A stretch of DNA of 64,000 nt, taken from assembly GCA_947624385.1 (NCBI GenBank), contig CANQJZ010000001.1:1-64000 (forward strand), read 5' to 3'. The stretch comes from an uncultured Oscillospiraceae bacterium. Its GTDB lineage: Bacteria > Bacillota > Clostridia > Oscillospirales > Oscillospiraceae. The translations under genes and the position numbers were made by a program. Positions 15,427 through 22,329 of the stretch are shown here, one piece after another. The stretch's first letter is position 1; every line of letters begins with the position of its first letter. The notes beneath the pieces are model-generated. The model had not been told where the DNA came from, made no database searches, and saw nothing but the letters and a program-made list of their open reading frames with translations.

Positions 15427-17964
15427 ATGGAACAGTATGCGGTCACGGGCATGAGCTGCGCGGCTTGCTCCGCCCGGGTGGAGAAGGCGGTGCGCCAGGT
15501 ACCGGGCGTGACGGACTGCGCGGTGAGTCTGCTGACCAACTCCATGGGCGTGGATGGCACGGCATCCCCCGCGGCCATTATAAAGGCGGTGGAGAACGCT
15601 GGCTACGGCGCGAGTTTGAAGGGCGCAAAAGCGGAGCCGTCCAGCGACGGCGCGGACGCGCTGGAGGATAAGGAGACGCCGAAAATGCTCCGGCGGCTCA
15701 TCGCCAGCGTGCTCTTGCTGCTGCCGCTGATGTACGTGTCCATGGGGCACATGCTGTGGCACTGGCCCCTGCCGGGGTTTCTGGCGGGCAACATCGTGTC
15801 CATGGGCATATACGAGATGGCGCTGACGGCCGTTATCATGGTGATAAACCGGAAGTTCTTCATCTCCGGGTACGGCGCATTGTGGCGGCGTGCGCCCAAC
15901 ATGGACTCGCTGGTGGCGTTAGGTGCCACGGCGTCCTTCGGGTACAGCCTGTGGGCCCTGTTTGCGGCCAGCTCCGCCATGATGGCGGACGGCCCTCACG
16001 CCGCCATGGCCTATATGGACGAGTATTATTTCGAGAGCGCGGCGACCATTTTGACCCTGATCACCGTGGGCAAGACGCTGGAGGCCCGCAGCAAGGGCAA
16101 GACTACCGACGCGCTCAAGAGCCTGATGAAGCTTGCTCCTAAAACCGCCAACGTCCTGCGGGACGGCGTGGAGGTCAGCGTGCCTGTGGAGCAGGTCCGG
16201 GCCGGGGACGTGTTCGTGGTCCGGCCGGGGGAGAATATACCCGTGGACGGGGTGCTGGAATCGGGCTCCGGCGCGGTGGACGAGTCCGCCATGACCGGCG
16301 AGAGCATCCCCGTGGACAAGGCCCCCGGCGACACGGTCTCGGCGGGCACGCTGAACCAGTCGGGCTTTCTCACCTGTCGGGCTACCCGCGTGGGCCAGGA
16401 CACCACCCTGAGCCAGATCATCCGCATGGTCAGCGACGCGGCGGCCACGAAAGCCCCTATCGCGAAAGTCGCGGACAAGGTGTCCGGCATCTTCGTCCCC
16501 ACGGTCATCGCCATCGCCGCCGTCACGGTGGCGGTGTGGCTGCTGATAGGAAGGTCGGCTGGCTTTGCCCTGGCGCGGGGCATCTCCGTGCTGGTCATCA
16601 GCTGCCCATGCGCGCTGGGCCTTGCCACGCCGGTGGCGGTGATGGTGGGCAGCGGCGTGGGCGCGAAAAACGGCGTGCTGTTTAAAACCGCCGCCTCCCT
16701 GGAGGCCACGGGCCGCACCCAGATCGTGGTCCTGGACAAGACTGGCACCATCACTCAAGGCCAGCCTCAGGTGACGGATATTTTGCCCGCGGCGGGCATG
16801 ACGGAGCGGGAGCTTCTGGCCCTGGCCTACGCCCTGGAAAAGCAGAGCGAGCACCCCCTGGCCCGTGCGGTGAACGACCGTGCGGCGGCGGAAGCGCTGA
16901 CGGCGGAGCCGGTCACGGACTTTCAGGCCCTGCCCGGTAACGGCCTGACGGCCAAGCTGGCGGGTTCCGTCCTCACCGGCGGCAGTTACAGCTTTATGGC
17001 TGCCAGAACGGAGATACCGGCAGAGCTGAAAGCCGCCTCCGAGGGCCTGGCGGGCCAGGGCAAGACGCCGCTCTTTTTCTCCCGTGACGGGGCCTTGCTG
17101 GGCCTGATCGCCGTGGCGGACGTGATGAAGGAGGATAGCCCGGAGGCCATAAGGCAGCTTCGGAACATGGGCGTGCGGGTGGTCATGCTCACCGGCGACA
17201 ATGCGCGCACCGCCGACGCCATCGGCGCCCAGGCGGGGGTGGACGCGGTGGTGGCCGGGGTGCTGCCCGACGGCAAGCAGAGCGTCATACAAAAGCTCAA
17301 GGAGCAGGGCAAGGTGCTGATGGTGGGCGACGGCATCAACGACGCCCCGGCCCTGACCGCCGCCGACACGGGCATGGCCATCGGCGCGGGCACGGACGTG
17401 GCCATCGACGCGGCCGACGTGGTGCTGATGAAAAGCCGGCTCACCGACGTACCCGCGGCCATCAGGCTCAGCCGGGCGACCTTACGCAACATCCACGAGA
17501 ACCTGTTCTGGGCGTTTATCTACAACACCATCGGTATCCCCCTGGCGGCGGGGCTTTTCGTCCGGTTCGGCCTGACCATGAACCCCATGTTCGGCGCGGC
17601 GGCCATGAGCCTTTCCAGCTTCTGCGTGGTGACCAATGCCCTGCGCCTGAACTTCTTCAAAATGCACGACCCAAAGCACGACCACAGGACAAAGCGTGAG
17701 ACCATTGATTTGGAACTCATAAATCAATTGCAAAATGAAAAGGAGAATGCTACCATGACAAAGACGATGAACATCACCGGCATGATGTGCGGCCACTGCG
17801 AGGCGCGGGTGAAGAAGGCTCTGGAGGCCGTACCCGGCGTGGCCGGCGCGGACGTGAGCCACGAGAAGGGCACCGCCGTGGTGACCCTGACCGGCGACGT
17901 GTCCGACGCGGCCCTCAAAAAGGCCGTGGAGGACCAGGACTACGAAGTCACCGCCATCGCCTGA
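15427..17964 (+). CDS. copA: Copper-exporting P-type ATPase fused to a C-terminal CopZ-like domain
   Basis: 845 residues. N-terminal HMA domain with C-A-A-C at 11-14; TGES actuator loop; the membrane C-P-C motif (SCPCALGLATP, near 393); the phosphorylation site DKTGT (near 438); SEHPLA of the nucleotide domain; GDGINDAPAL hinge (near 635). This PIB-1 ATPase pumps Cu(I) out. After the last membrane helices (about residue 760) the frame runs on without a stop into a second HMA domain (MMCGHCEARV), which has its own ribosome site and ATG at 17755. Usually copA and copZ are separate genes. Confidence 0.93.
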   Translation: MEQYAVTGMSCAACSARVEKAVRQVPGVTDCAVSLLTNSMGVDGTASPAAIIKAVENAGYGASLKGAKAEPSSDGADALEDKETPKMLRRLIASVLLLLPLMYVSMGHMLWHWPLPGFLAGNIVSMGIYEMALTAVIMVINRKFFISGYGALWRRAPNMDSLVALGATASFGYSLWALFAASSAMMADGPHAAMAYMDEYYFESAATILTLITVGKTLEARSKGKTTDALKSLMKLAPKTANVLRDGVEVSVPVEQVRAGDVFVVRPGENIPVDGVLESGSGAVDESAMTGESIPVDKAPGDTVSAGTLNQSGFLTCRATRVGQDTTLSQIIRMVSDAAATKAPIAKVADKVSGIFVPTVIAIAAVTVAVWLLIGRSAGFALARGISVLVISCPCALGLATPVAVMVGSGVGAKNGVLFKTAASLEATGRTQIVVLDKTGTITQGQPQVTDILPAAGMTERELLALAYALEKQSEHPLARAVNDRAAAEALTAEPVTDFQALPGNGLTAKLAGSVLTGGSYSFMAARTEIPAELKAASEGLAGQGKTPLFFSRDGALLGLIAVADVMKEDSPEAIRQLRNMGVRVVMLTGDNARTADAIGAQAGVDAVVAGVLPDGKQSVIQKLKEQGKVLMVGDGINDAPALTAADTGMAIGAGTDVAIDAADVVLMKSRLTDVPAAIRLSRATLRNIHENLFWAFIYNTIGIPLAAGLFVRFGLTMNPMFGAAAMSLSSFCVVTNALRLNFFKMHDPKHDHRTKRETIDLELINQLQNEKENATMTKTMNITGMMCGHCEARVKKALEAVPGVAGADVSHEKGTAVVTLTGDVSDAALKKAVEDQDYEVTAIA
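17755..17964 (+). CDS. copZ: Possible internal start producing a free CopZ-like copper chaperone
   Basis: In the same frame as copA, ATG at 17755 is preceded by AAAAGGAG with ideal 9-nt spacing and would yield a 69-residue HMA protein with the metal site M-x-C-G-H-C. That is exactly the length and start pattern of stand-alone CopZ. The simplest reading is that the copA stop codon was lost; both the fusion and the free chaperone may be made. Confidence 0.6.
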   Translation: MTKTMNITGMMCGHCEARVKKALEAVPGVAGADVSHEKGTAVVTLTGDVSDAALKKAVEDQDYEVTAIA

Positions 17965-17977
17965 AAGCCTCGCAGAG

Positions 17978-18146
17978 TTTGCGCCCGCAGGCGCAAATGG
18001 AGTGGGATATGATTTCCGGCGGCGTGTACGTCGGAAATCATTCTTCTCGGCCCGCAAACGTGAACGCCCCCATCCATCGGATGGGGGCGCTTTGCGCTGC
18101 AGCGGGCCGCAGCCTTCTCGTTTGAAAGGCTCTGCCTTTCAAACGA
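17978..18146. repeat. Cluster of four hairpins between convergent genes
   Basis: Consecutive perfect stems: TTTGCGCC/GGCGCAAA (17978-17997); ATGATTTCCG/CGGAAATCAT (about 18009-18042); outer CGGCCCGC/GCGGGCCG enclosing GCCCCCATCC/GGATGGGGGC (about 18048-18111); CGTTTGAAAGGC/GCCTTTCAAACG (about 18119-18145). No T tracts are strong. The region has the style of the interspersed palindromes but I find no second copy in this window. Probably also ends both transcripts. Confidence 0.55.
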
Positions 18147-19475
18147 CTATCGCAAAACATTATGCATTTTCCACTTTTCCCCCCGCAGGCGCAGTCTAAA
18201 CATCGTCGCCCGGAGGACCCAGTCGGTACACCAGCCGATCCACACGCCCCACAGGCCCACGCCCGTGTACCGGCACAGGTACCAGCTCAGCGCCACCCGC
18301 AGACCCCACATGCTGGCCGTGCCCACCCACATGGTGTAGGACACGTCCCCCGCCGCACGAAGGCCGTTGGGCAGCGTGAAGGCGTTGGGCCAGAAGAACA
18401 CGCGCACCGCCGCCACGAACCAGGTGATCTGGCACACCAGGGTCCGTCCCTCCGGCGTGAGGGCGGTCAGGCGGGTGATGAAGGGCACGGCGCCGCTGAT
18501 GACGCCGCCGGTGATGAGGGCGATGGCCACGGAAATGCGGGTGAACAGCAGCATGTACCGCCTGGCCTCGTCGGGCCGACCCCGGCCCATGCACTGGCCG
18601 GCTACGGTGATGAGGCCGATGCCGATGGCCTGACCGGGCATGCCCTGGCAGGAGTCCAGCACGGCGATGATGGCCTGGGCGGCGATGGCGGTGGTGCCCA
18701 GCATGGACACGGTGGACTGGACCACCAGCTTGCCGAACTGGAACATGCCGTTTTCGATGCCGGACGGCAGCCCTACCCGCATGATTCGCCGGAGCATGGT
18801 CCATTCCGGCAGATAGCTGCGCGGTCCGCCGAGAGAGATGATCTGGCCGGGCCTTGCCTGGTACCGGAGCATGATAAGGCAGCTCACCACCCGGCTTGCC
18901 AGCGTGGCCAGCGCCGCGCCCAGCACCCCCATACCGAACCCGAATATCAGCACCGCGTTGCCGATGATGTTCAAAATGTCCGCGATCAGCGCCACGATCA
19001 TGGGCCGGCGGGAGTCCCCCGTGGCCCGGAACAATGCCGCGCTGGCCGAGTACAGGGCCAGCACCGGATAGCTCAGGGCCGTCACCAGCAGGTACACCTC
19101 CGCCGCGTCCATCACATCGGCCTCTACCCGGCCGAAGATGAGGCCCAGCACCGGCCGGCGCAGGGCCACCAGCGGCACGCAGCATATGAGCGACAGGGCC
19201 AGCGACGCGCCCATGACCTGGTTGGACGCCTGGTTGGCCCGGCCTCTGTCCTCCTGGCCTATGTACTGGGAGCAGACGATGGTGCCGCCGGCGGCCAGGG
19301 CGGAGAAGAAGTTCATCACCAGCACGTTCAGCGAATCCACCAGCGCCACGCCGGATATGGCCGCCTCGCCCACGTTGGAGACCATGAACGTGTCCGCCAC
19401 GCCCATCAGCCCCGTGAGCACCTGCTCCACCACCAGCGGCCACAGCAGCGCCCGTATCTCTTTTTTTGTGAACAC
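18147..19475 (-). CDS. MATE-family efflux transporter (second)
   Basis: 442 residues from a GTG at 19475 with GGGAGG 8 nt upstream; the 490-residue ORF start reads through the duplicated promoter DNA. About 12 membrane helices; N-terminal motif PLVVEQVLTGLMGVADTFMV and NVGEAAISGVALVDS are typical of the DinF/NorM-type MATE superfamily. Exports organic cations or metabolites; substrate unknown. Two tandem -10 elements precede it. Confidence 0.88.
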   Translation of the reverse strand: MFTKKEIRALLWPLVVEQVLTGLMGVADTFMVSNVGEAAISGVALVDSLNVLVMNFFSALAAGGTIVCSQYIGQEDRGRANQASNQVMGASLALSLICCVPLVALRRPVLGLIFGRVEADVMDAAEVYLLVTALSYPVLALYSASAALFRATGDSRRPMIVALIADILNIIGNAVLIFGFGMGVLGAALATLASRVVSCLIMLRYQARPGQIISLGGPRSYLPEWTMLRRIMRVGLPSGIENGMFQFGKLVVQSTVSMLGTTAIAAQAIIAVLDSCQGMPGQAIGIGLITVAGQCMGRGRPDEARRYMLLFTRISVAIALITGGVISGAVPFITRLTALTPEGRTLVCQITWFVAAVRVFFWPNAFTLPNGLRAAGDVSYTMWVGTASMWGLRVALSWYLCRYTGVGLWGVWIGWCTDWVLRATMFRLRLRGEKWKMHNVLR

Positions 19476-19496
19476 GTCCGCCGCCTCCCTGTCGAT

Positions 19497-19592
19497 CCGC
19501 GATCCGCGCAAAAATCCTACGTCATTATAGGAGAGGCTCGTAGTCTGCCGCGATTCGCGTAAAAAACACATGTTATTATAGGAGAGGCTCGT
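19497..19592 (-). repeat. Tandem duplication (2 x 45 bp, 51-bp period) carrying promoter elements
   Basis: 19497-19541 and 19548-19592 align without gaps over 45 bp with about 8 differences. On the minus strand each contains ACGAGCCTCTCC-TATAAT and ends in CGCG-ATCGCGG. A 13-bp third fragment (AGGAGAGGCTCGT) lies at about 19748 in the divergent leader. The duplication multiplies the -10 box of the MATE promoter. Confidence 0.8.
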
Positions 19593-19603
19593 GTTGTTTG
19601 CAA
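19575..19603 (-). promoter_or_regulatory. Distal promoter of the second MATE gene
   Basis: TTGCAA, 17-bp spacer, TATAAT on the minus strand in the distal repeat unit. The proximal unit also has TATAAT (19524-19529) but its -35 is CGCGGC, so it is weaker. Confidence 0.7.
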
Positions 19604-19659
19604 GAGCGATAGCAAACAAAATGCACGGCCCGTGGACAGGCGGACCGTGTAAAAACTGC

Positions 19660-19688
19660 TTGCACTAAGGGGGTGAGAGAGATATAAT
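19660..19688 (+). promoter_or_regulatory. Promoter of the LRR-protein operon
   Basis: TTGCAC, 17-bp spacer, perfect TATAAT. Transcription would start near 19695, leaving about 290 nt of untranslated leader before the ATG at 19984. Confidence 0.7.
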
Positions 19689-19694
19689 AGGGAC

Positions 19695-19983
19695 ACGAGA
19701 TGAATGAAGGCAGGGCGCGGGGTGTTGCGACCACCCCACGCCCCTATGCAGGAGAGGCTCGTTCTCCCACACAGCAGAATAACTGCACCGTTTCGTATTA
19801 TATCCGCTTTTGTGAGGAAACTCAAGGGCGGGGTAGTACGAGGCTGTGTGGCTTCTTGTGGTGTAGGGAACCGGTTCCCTGCACCGCTTTTGTTTGTCTC
19901 GGCAGGAAAGTCCGGGGGCGGCTGTCCCCGCTCCCGGACCGTACTGTCGGCGAAAAACAAATAACAAGAAGGAGAGATGAACT
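19695..19983 (+). other. Long structured 5' leader, no gene seen
   Basis: Stems include GGCGCGGGGTG/CACCCCACGCC-like at about 19708-19735, GTGTAGGGAACC/GGTTCCCTGCAC at about 19860-19883 (near-perfect palindrome) and GTCCGGG/CCCGGAC at about 19909-19940. No riboswitch class is recognised. GGAG at 19971 is the ribosome site of the LRR gene. Confidence 0.45.
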
Positions 19984-21282
19984 ATGAAAAAAACGATAGC
20001 GCTCATACTGGCTGTCGCCCTGGTCCTGGCGCTGGCCGGGTTCCCGGCCCTGGCGGCCGAAGAGGACACGGCGGAGATCGACCTGACGCCCTCGGAGGGG
20101 TTGGAGTTTGAGAGCAACGGCGACGGCACCTGCACCATTCTGAGCATCGGCGTATGCAAAGATACCGATATCGTCATCCCGACAACCAGCCCCGCCGGGG
20201 ACACGGTAACGCTGATCGCGCCCCGAGCCTTTGAATATCTGGAAGATGTGGACAGCGTTACGCTGGCCGGTTATGAGTATGAAGTGGGAGAGCGGGCGTT
20301 CCAGTCTGGCGAGTTTGAGACGCTGAACATCATCGGCGGCACGCCGGTCCTGGACGATTCCGCCTTTTCTTCCTGCGAGGACTTAACGTCCATCACGATA
20401 CAGGACTGCGATATCACCAGCGGAGAAAATGTTTTTTATAGCTGCGGCGACGAAGCGGAGGTGTCTTTCGTCAACTGCACCGGCTCGTTGGACGACCGGC
20501 AATTTCAATATGCCGACATTGTAAGCATTTCTTTTAGCGGGTGCGAGTTGGAGTTTGGGGAATATCTCGTTAGCAGTTGTGACGGTCTGGCGTCCGTCGT
20601 GTTCACGGACAGCGATATCGTGATGGACGAGAATGCGTTTTACAGCTTTGGTGATAAAGCGACGGTGGAGATGACCGGCTGCACGATGACGCTGGATAAA
20701 CGTGCCTTTGAGTATAGCGAGATCGTGAGCCTCGCCGTGACGGATACGGACATCGAGATCGAGGAATATGCTTTCAGCAGTTGCGAGGACTTGGCATCTA
20801 TCAAGTTTGTCAACAGTGTGATCTCCGCCGGAGAGAATGCCCTTTATAGCTGCGGCGATGAGGCGGAGGTTGAAATGACGGATTGTCAAACGGAGCTGGA
20901 CAAACGTGCGTTTGAGTATTCCTCTTTGAAGAGCCTCACAGTCACCGGCGGATCGTTCGCTGCGGAGGAATACGCCTTTGCGTCCTGTGAAGATTTGGAG
21001 AACGTGCAGATCGACTGCGGCGAAGTCACCCTGAACGAAAATGCGTTTTACGGCTGCGAGGACCTGGTGTCCGTCAGCATCTGCGACAGTGACGATACGG
21101 ACCACGAGATTGTGATCGACGATTATGCCTTTGAGTACTGCAATAAATTGGCCGAAGTCACCATCGGCGACGGTCTGACGGAGCTTGGCAAGTATGTGTT
21201 TGAAGGCGGCGCTGAAAACCTGGTCATCACCATTGCCGGCACGCCGTACACGGCTGACATGCTGAACGACGGCCTGAAGTGA
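19984..21282 (+). CDS. Secreted leucine-rich-repeat (BspA-type) protein
   Basis: 432 residues with a signal peptide (KK, hydrophobic core, cleavage after FPALA at about 24). The rest is built from BspA-like LRR_5 units of about 22 residues with alternating forms: an x-x-RAFEY-SxIVSLxVT type and an ENAFYSCGDEAEVEM type, giving a 44-residue double period repeated at least four times. Unusually many repeats carry a Cys (SCEDL, SCGDE). It lacks an LPxTG or repeat anchor, so it is probably released or held by partners. Adhesion or protein binding is typical of the family. Followed by a lipoprotein and a DUF4234 membrane protein. Confidence 0.8.
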   Translation: MKKTIALILAVALVLALAGFPALAAEEDTAEIDLTPSEGLEFESNGDGTCTILSIGVCKDTDIVIPTTSPAGDTVTLIAPRAFEYLEDVDSVTLAGYEYEVGERAFQSGEFETLNIIGGTPVLDDSAFSSCEDLTSITIQDCDITSGENVFYSCGDEAEVSFVNCTGSLDDRQFQYADIVSISFSGCELEFGEYLVSSCDGLASVVFTDSDIVMDENAFYSFGDKATVEMTGCTMTLDKRAFEYSEIVSLAVTDTDIEIEEYAFSSCEDLASIKFVNSVISAGENALYSCGDEAEVEMTDCQTELDKRAFEYSSLKSLTVTGGSFAAEEYAFASCEDLENVQIDCGEVTLNENAFYGCEDLVSVSICDSDDTDHEIVIDDYAFEYCNKLAEVTIGDGLTELGKYVFEGGAENLVITIAGTPYTADMLNDGLK

Positions 21283-21300
21283 CGCGGGAGGTAAAACAAC

Positions 21301-21828
21301 ATGAAAAAGGCATGTTTTGGAGCGCTGGCCCTGGTCCTGACCCTGGTCCTGGCCGGGTGCAGCGCGGACAAGCTGGAAGAGAAGATCAACAAGGCCGCCG
21401 ACAAAATAGAGGCCGGCGCGGACGCGTTGGAGGATAAGCTCAATAACGCGGCTGACAGCATCGAGGAAGGCTTTGACAAGCTGGAGGACAAGCTGAACGG
21501 TGTGGACCATGACACGCCGACACCCGAACCCACGGACGCGCCCGCAGAGACGCCCTTGGCCGACGACAGCATCAGGCCGGAGATCAAAGAGGCCATCGAC
21601 AGCTACGAGGAATTTTTCAAAGAATACGTGGATTTCATGGCCAGCTATGACGCCAACGACCTAAGCGCGATGGGGTCCTATCTCTCCTTCCTGCAACAGT
21701 ACGCGGACACCATGCAGAAGCTGGACGACATGGACGAGCAGGACCTGACCGACGCGGAGAACGCCTATCTCACCCAGGCGATGCTGCGCATCGACCAGAT
21801 GCTCCTGGACGTGGCGACCCAGAAGTAA
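21301..21828 (+). CDS. Lipoprotein with coiled-coil segment (DUF6591-like)
   Basis: 175 residues. Lipobox L-A-G-C with lipidated Cys at 20. Residues 22-65 are a near-perfect 11/14-residue coiled-coil repeat (KLEEKINKAADKIEAGADAL and EDKLNNAADSIEEGFDKL), then a Pro/Thr/Glu linker and a helical C-terminal domain (DSIRPEIKEAIDSYEEFFKEY), a pattern I associate with DUF6591. Starts 18 nt after the LRR gene, same operon. Function unknown; surface location is clear. Confidence 0.7.
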   Translation: MKKACFGALALVLTLVLAGCSADKLEEKINKAADKIEAGADALEDKLNNAADSIEEGFDKLEDKLNGVDHDTPTPEPTDAPAETPLADDSIRPEIKEAIDSYEEFFKEYVDFMASYDANDLSAMGSYLSFLQQYADTMQKLDDMDEQDLTDAENAYLTQAMLRIDQMLLDVATQK

Positions 21829-21840
21829 GGAGGTGTTCCC

Positions 21841-22266
21841 ATAGACTATCGACCTTCTCAGGCCCCCGTGGGACAGCTGAAGACGAACCGCGGGCTGCTC
21901 AAGTACATACTGCTCTCCATCCTCACCCTCGGCATCTACGGGCTCGTGCTGTTCTCGTCCATATCCACCGACATCAACATCATCGCCGGACGGTATGACG
22001 GGAAAAAGACGATGCATTACTGTCTGCTGGTCTTTCTGGTGGGCTGGCTGACGCTGGGCATCGGCTTTATCGTGTGGTATCACAAGCTGTCCGCCCGTAT
22101 CGGCGGCGAGCTTAGAAGGCGGGGCGTTTATTACCGCTTCGGCGCGGGGACCTATTGGGGCTGGGGCTTTTTCGGCACGCTCATCGTCGTTGGCCCGCTG
22201 GTGTACTGCCACAAGCTGTTCAAGGCCATGAACATGCTTTCCCTGCACTATAACACCCACGGCTAA
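21841..22266 (+). CDS. DUF4234 membrane protein with apparent ATA start codon
   Basis: 141 residues if translation starts at 21841. AAGGAGGTG (21827-21835) is perfectly placed for the codon at 21841, but that codon is ATA; it is followed by DYRPSQAPVGQLKTNRGLLKY, the usual N-terminal pattern of the family. The track's GTG at 21868 has no ribosome site. The protein has three to four membrane helices (LLKYILLSILTLGIYGLV; YCLLVFLVGWLTLGIGFIVW; WGFFGTLIVVGPLVYC) and the conserved SARIGGELRRRG loop. Last gene of the LRR operon; terminator follows. Confidence 0.75.
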   Translation: MDYRPSQAPVGQLKTNRGLLKYILLSILTLGIYGLVLFSSISTDINIIAGRYDGKKTMHYCLLVFLVGWLTLGIGFIVWYHKLSARIGGELRRRGVYYRFGAGTYWGWGFFGTLIVVGPLVYCHKLFKAMNMLSLHYNTHG

Positions 22267-22283
22267 ACCACAGACCATATCCC

Positions 22284-22313
22284 GGCGGGAGGACTTTCCT
22301 CCCGCCTTTTTTT
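22284..22313 (+). terminator. Strong intrinsic terminator of the LRR operon
   Basis: GGCGGGAGGA and TCCTCCCGCC form a perfect 10-bp stem with a 3-nt loop followed by TTTTTTT. Confidence 0.92.
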
Positions 22314-22314
22314 A

Positions 22315-22323
22315 TGCTATACT
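22315..22323 (+). promoter_or_regulatory. Extended -10 promoter of pcrA
   Basis: TG-C-TATACT (TG at 22315-22316, -10 at 22318-22323). The expected start point, 7 nt downstream, is the A of the pcrA ATG at 22330. The -35 region lies in the terminator arm and matches poorly (TTTCCT). Confidence 0.6.
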
Positions 22324-22329
22324 GCGCTC

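Noticed and set aside
19895-19945. AGGAAAGTCC in the LRR leader resembles the CR-I start of RNase P RNA
   Set aside because: Only about 90 nt remain before the ATG and none of the other conserved RNase P regions are present, so it is a chance match.
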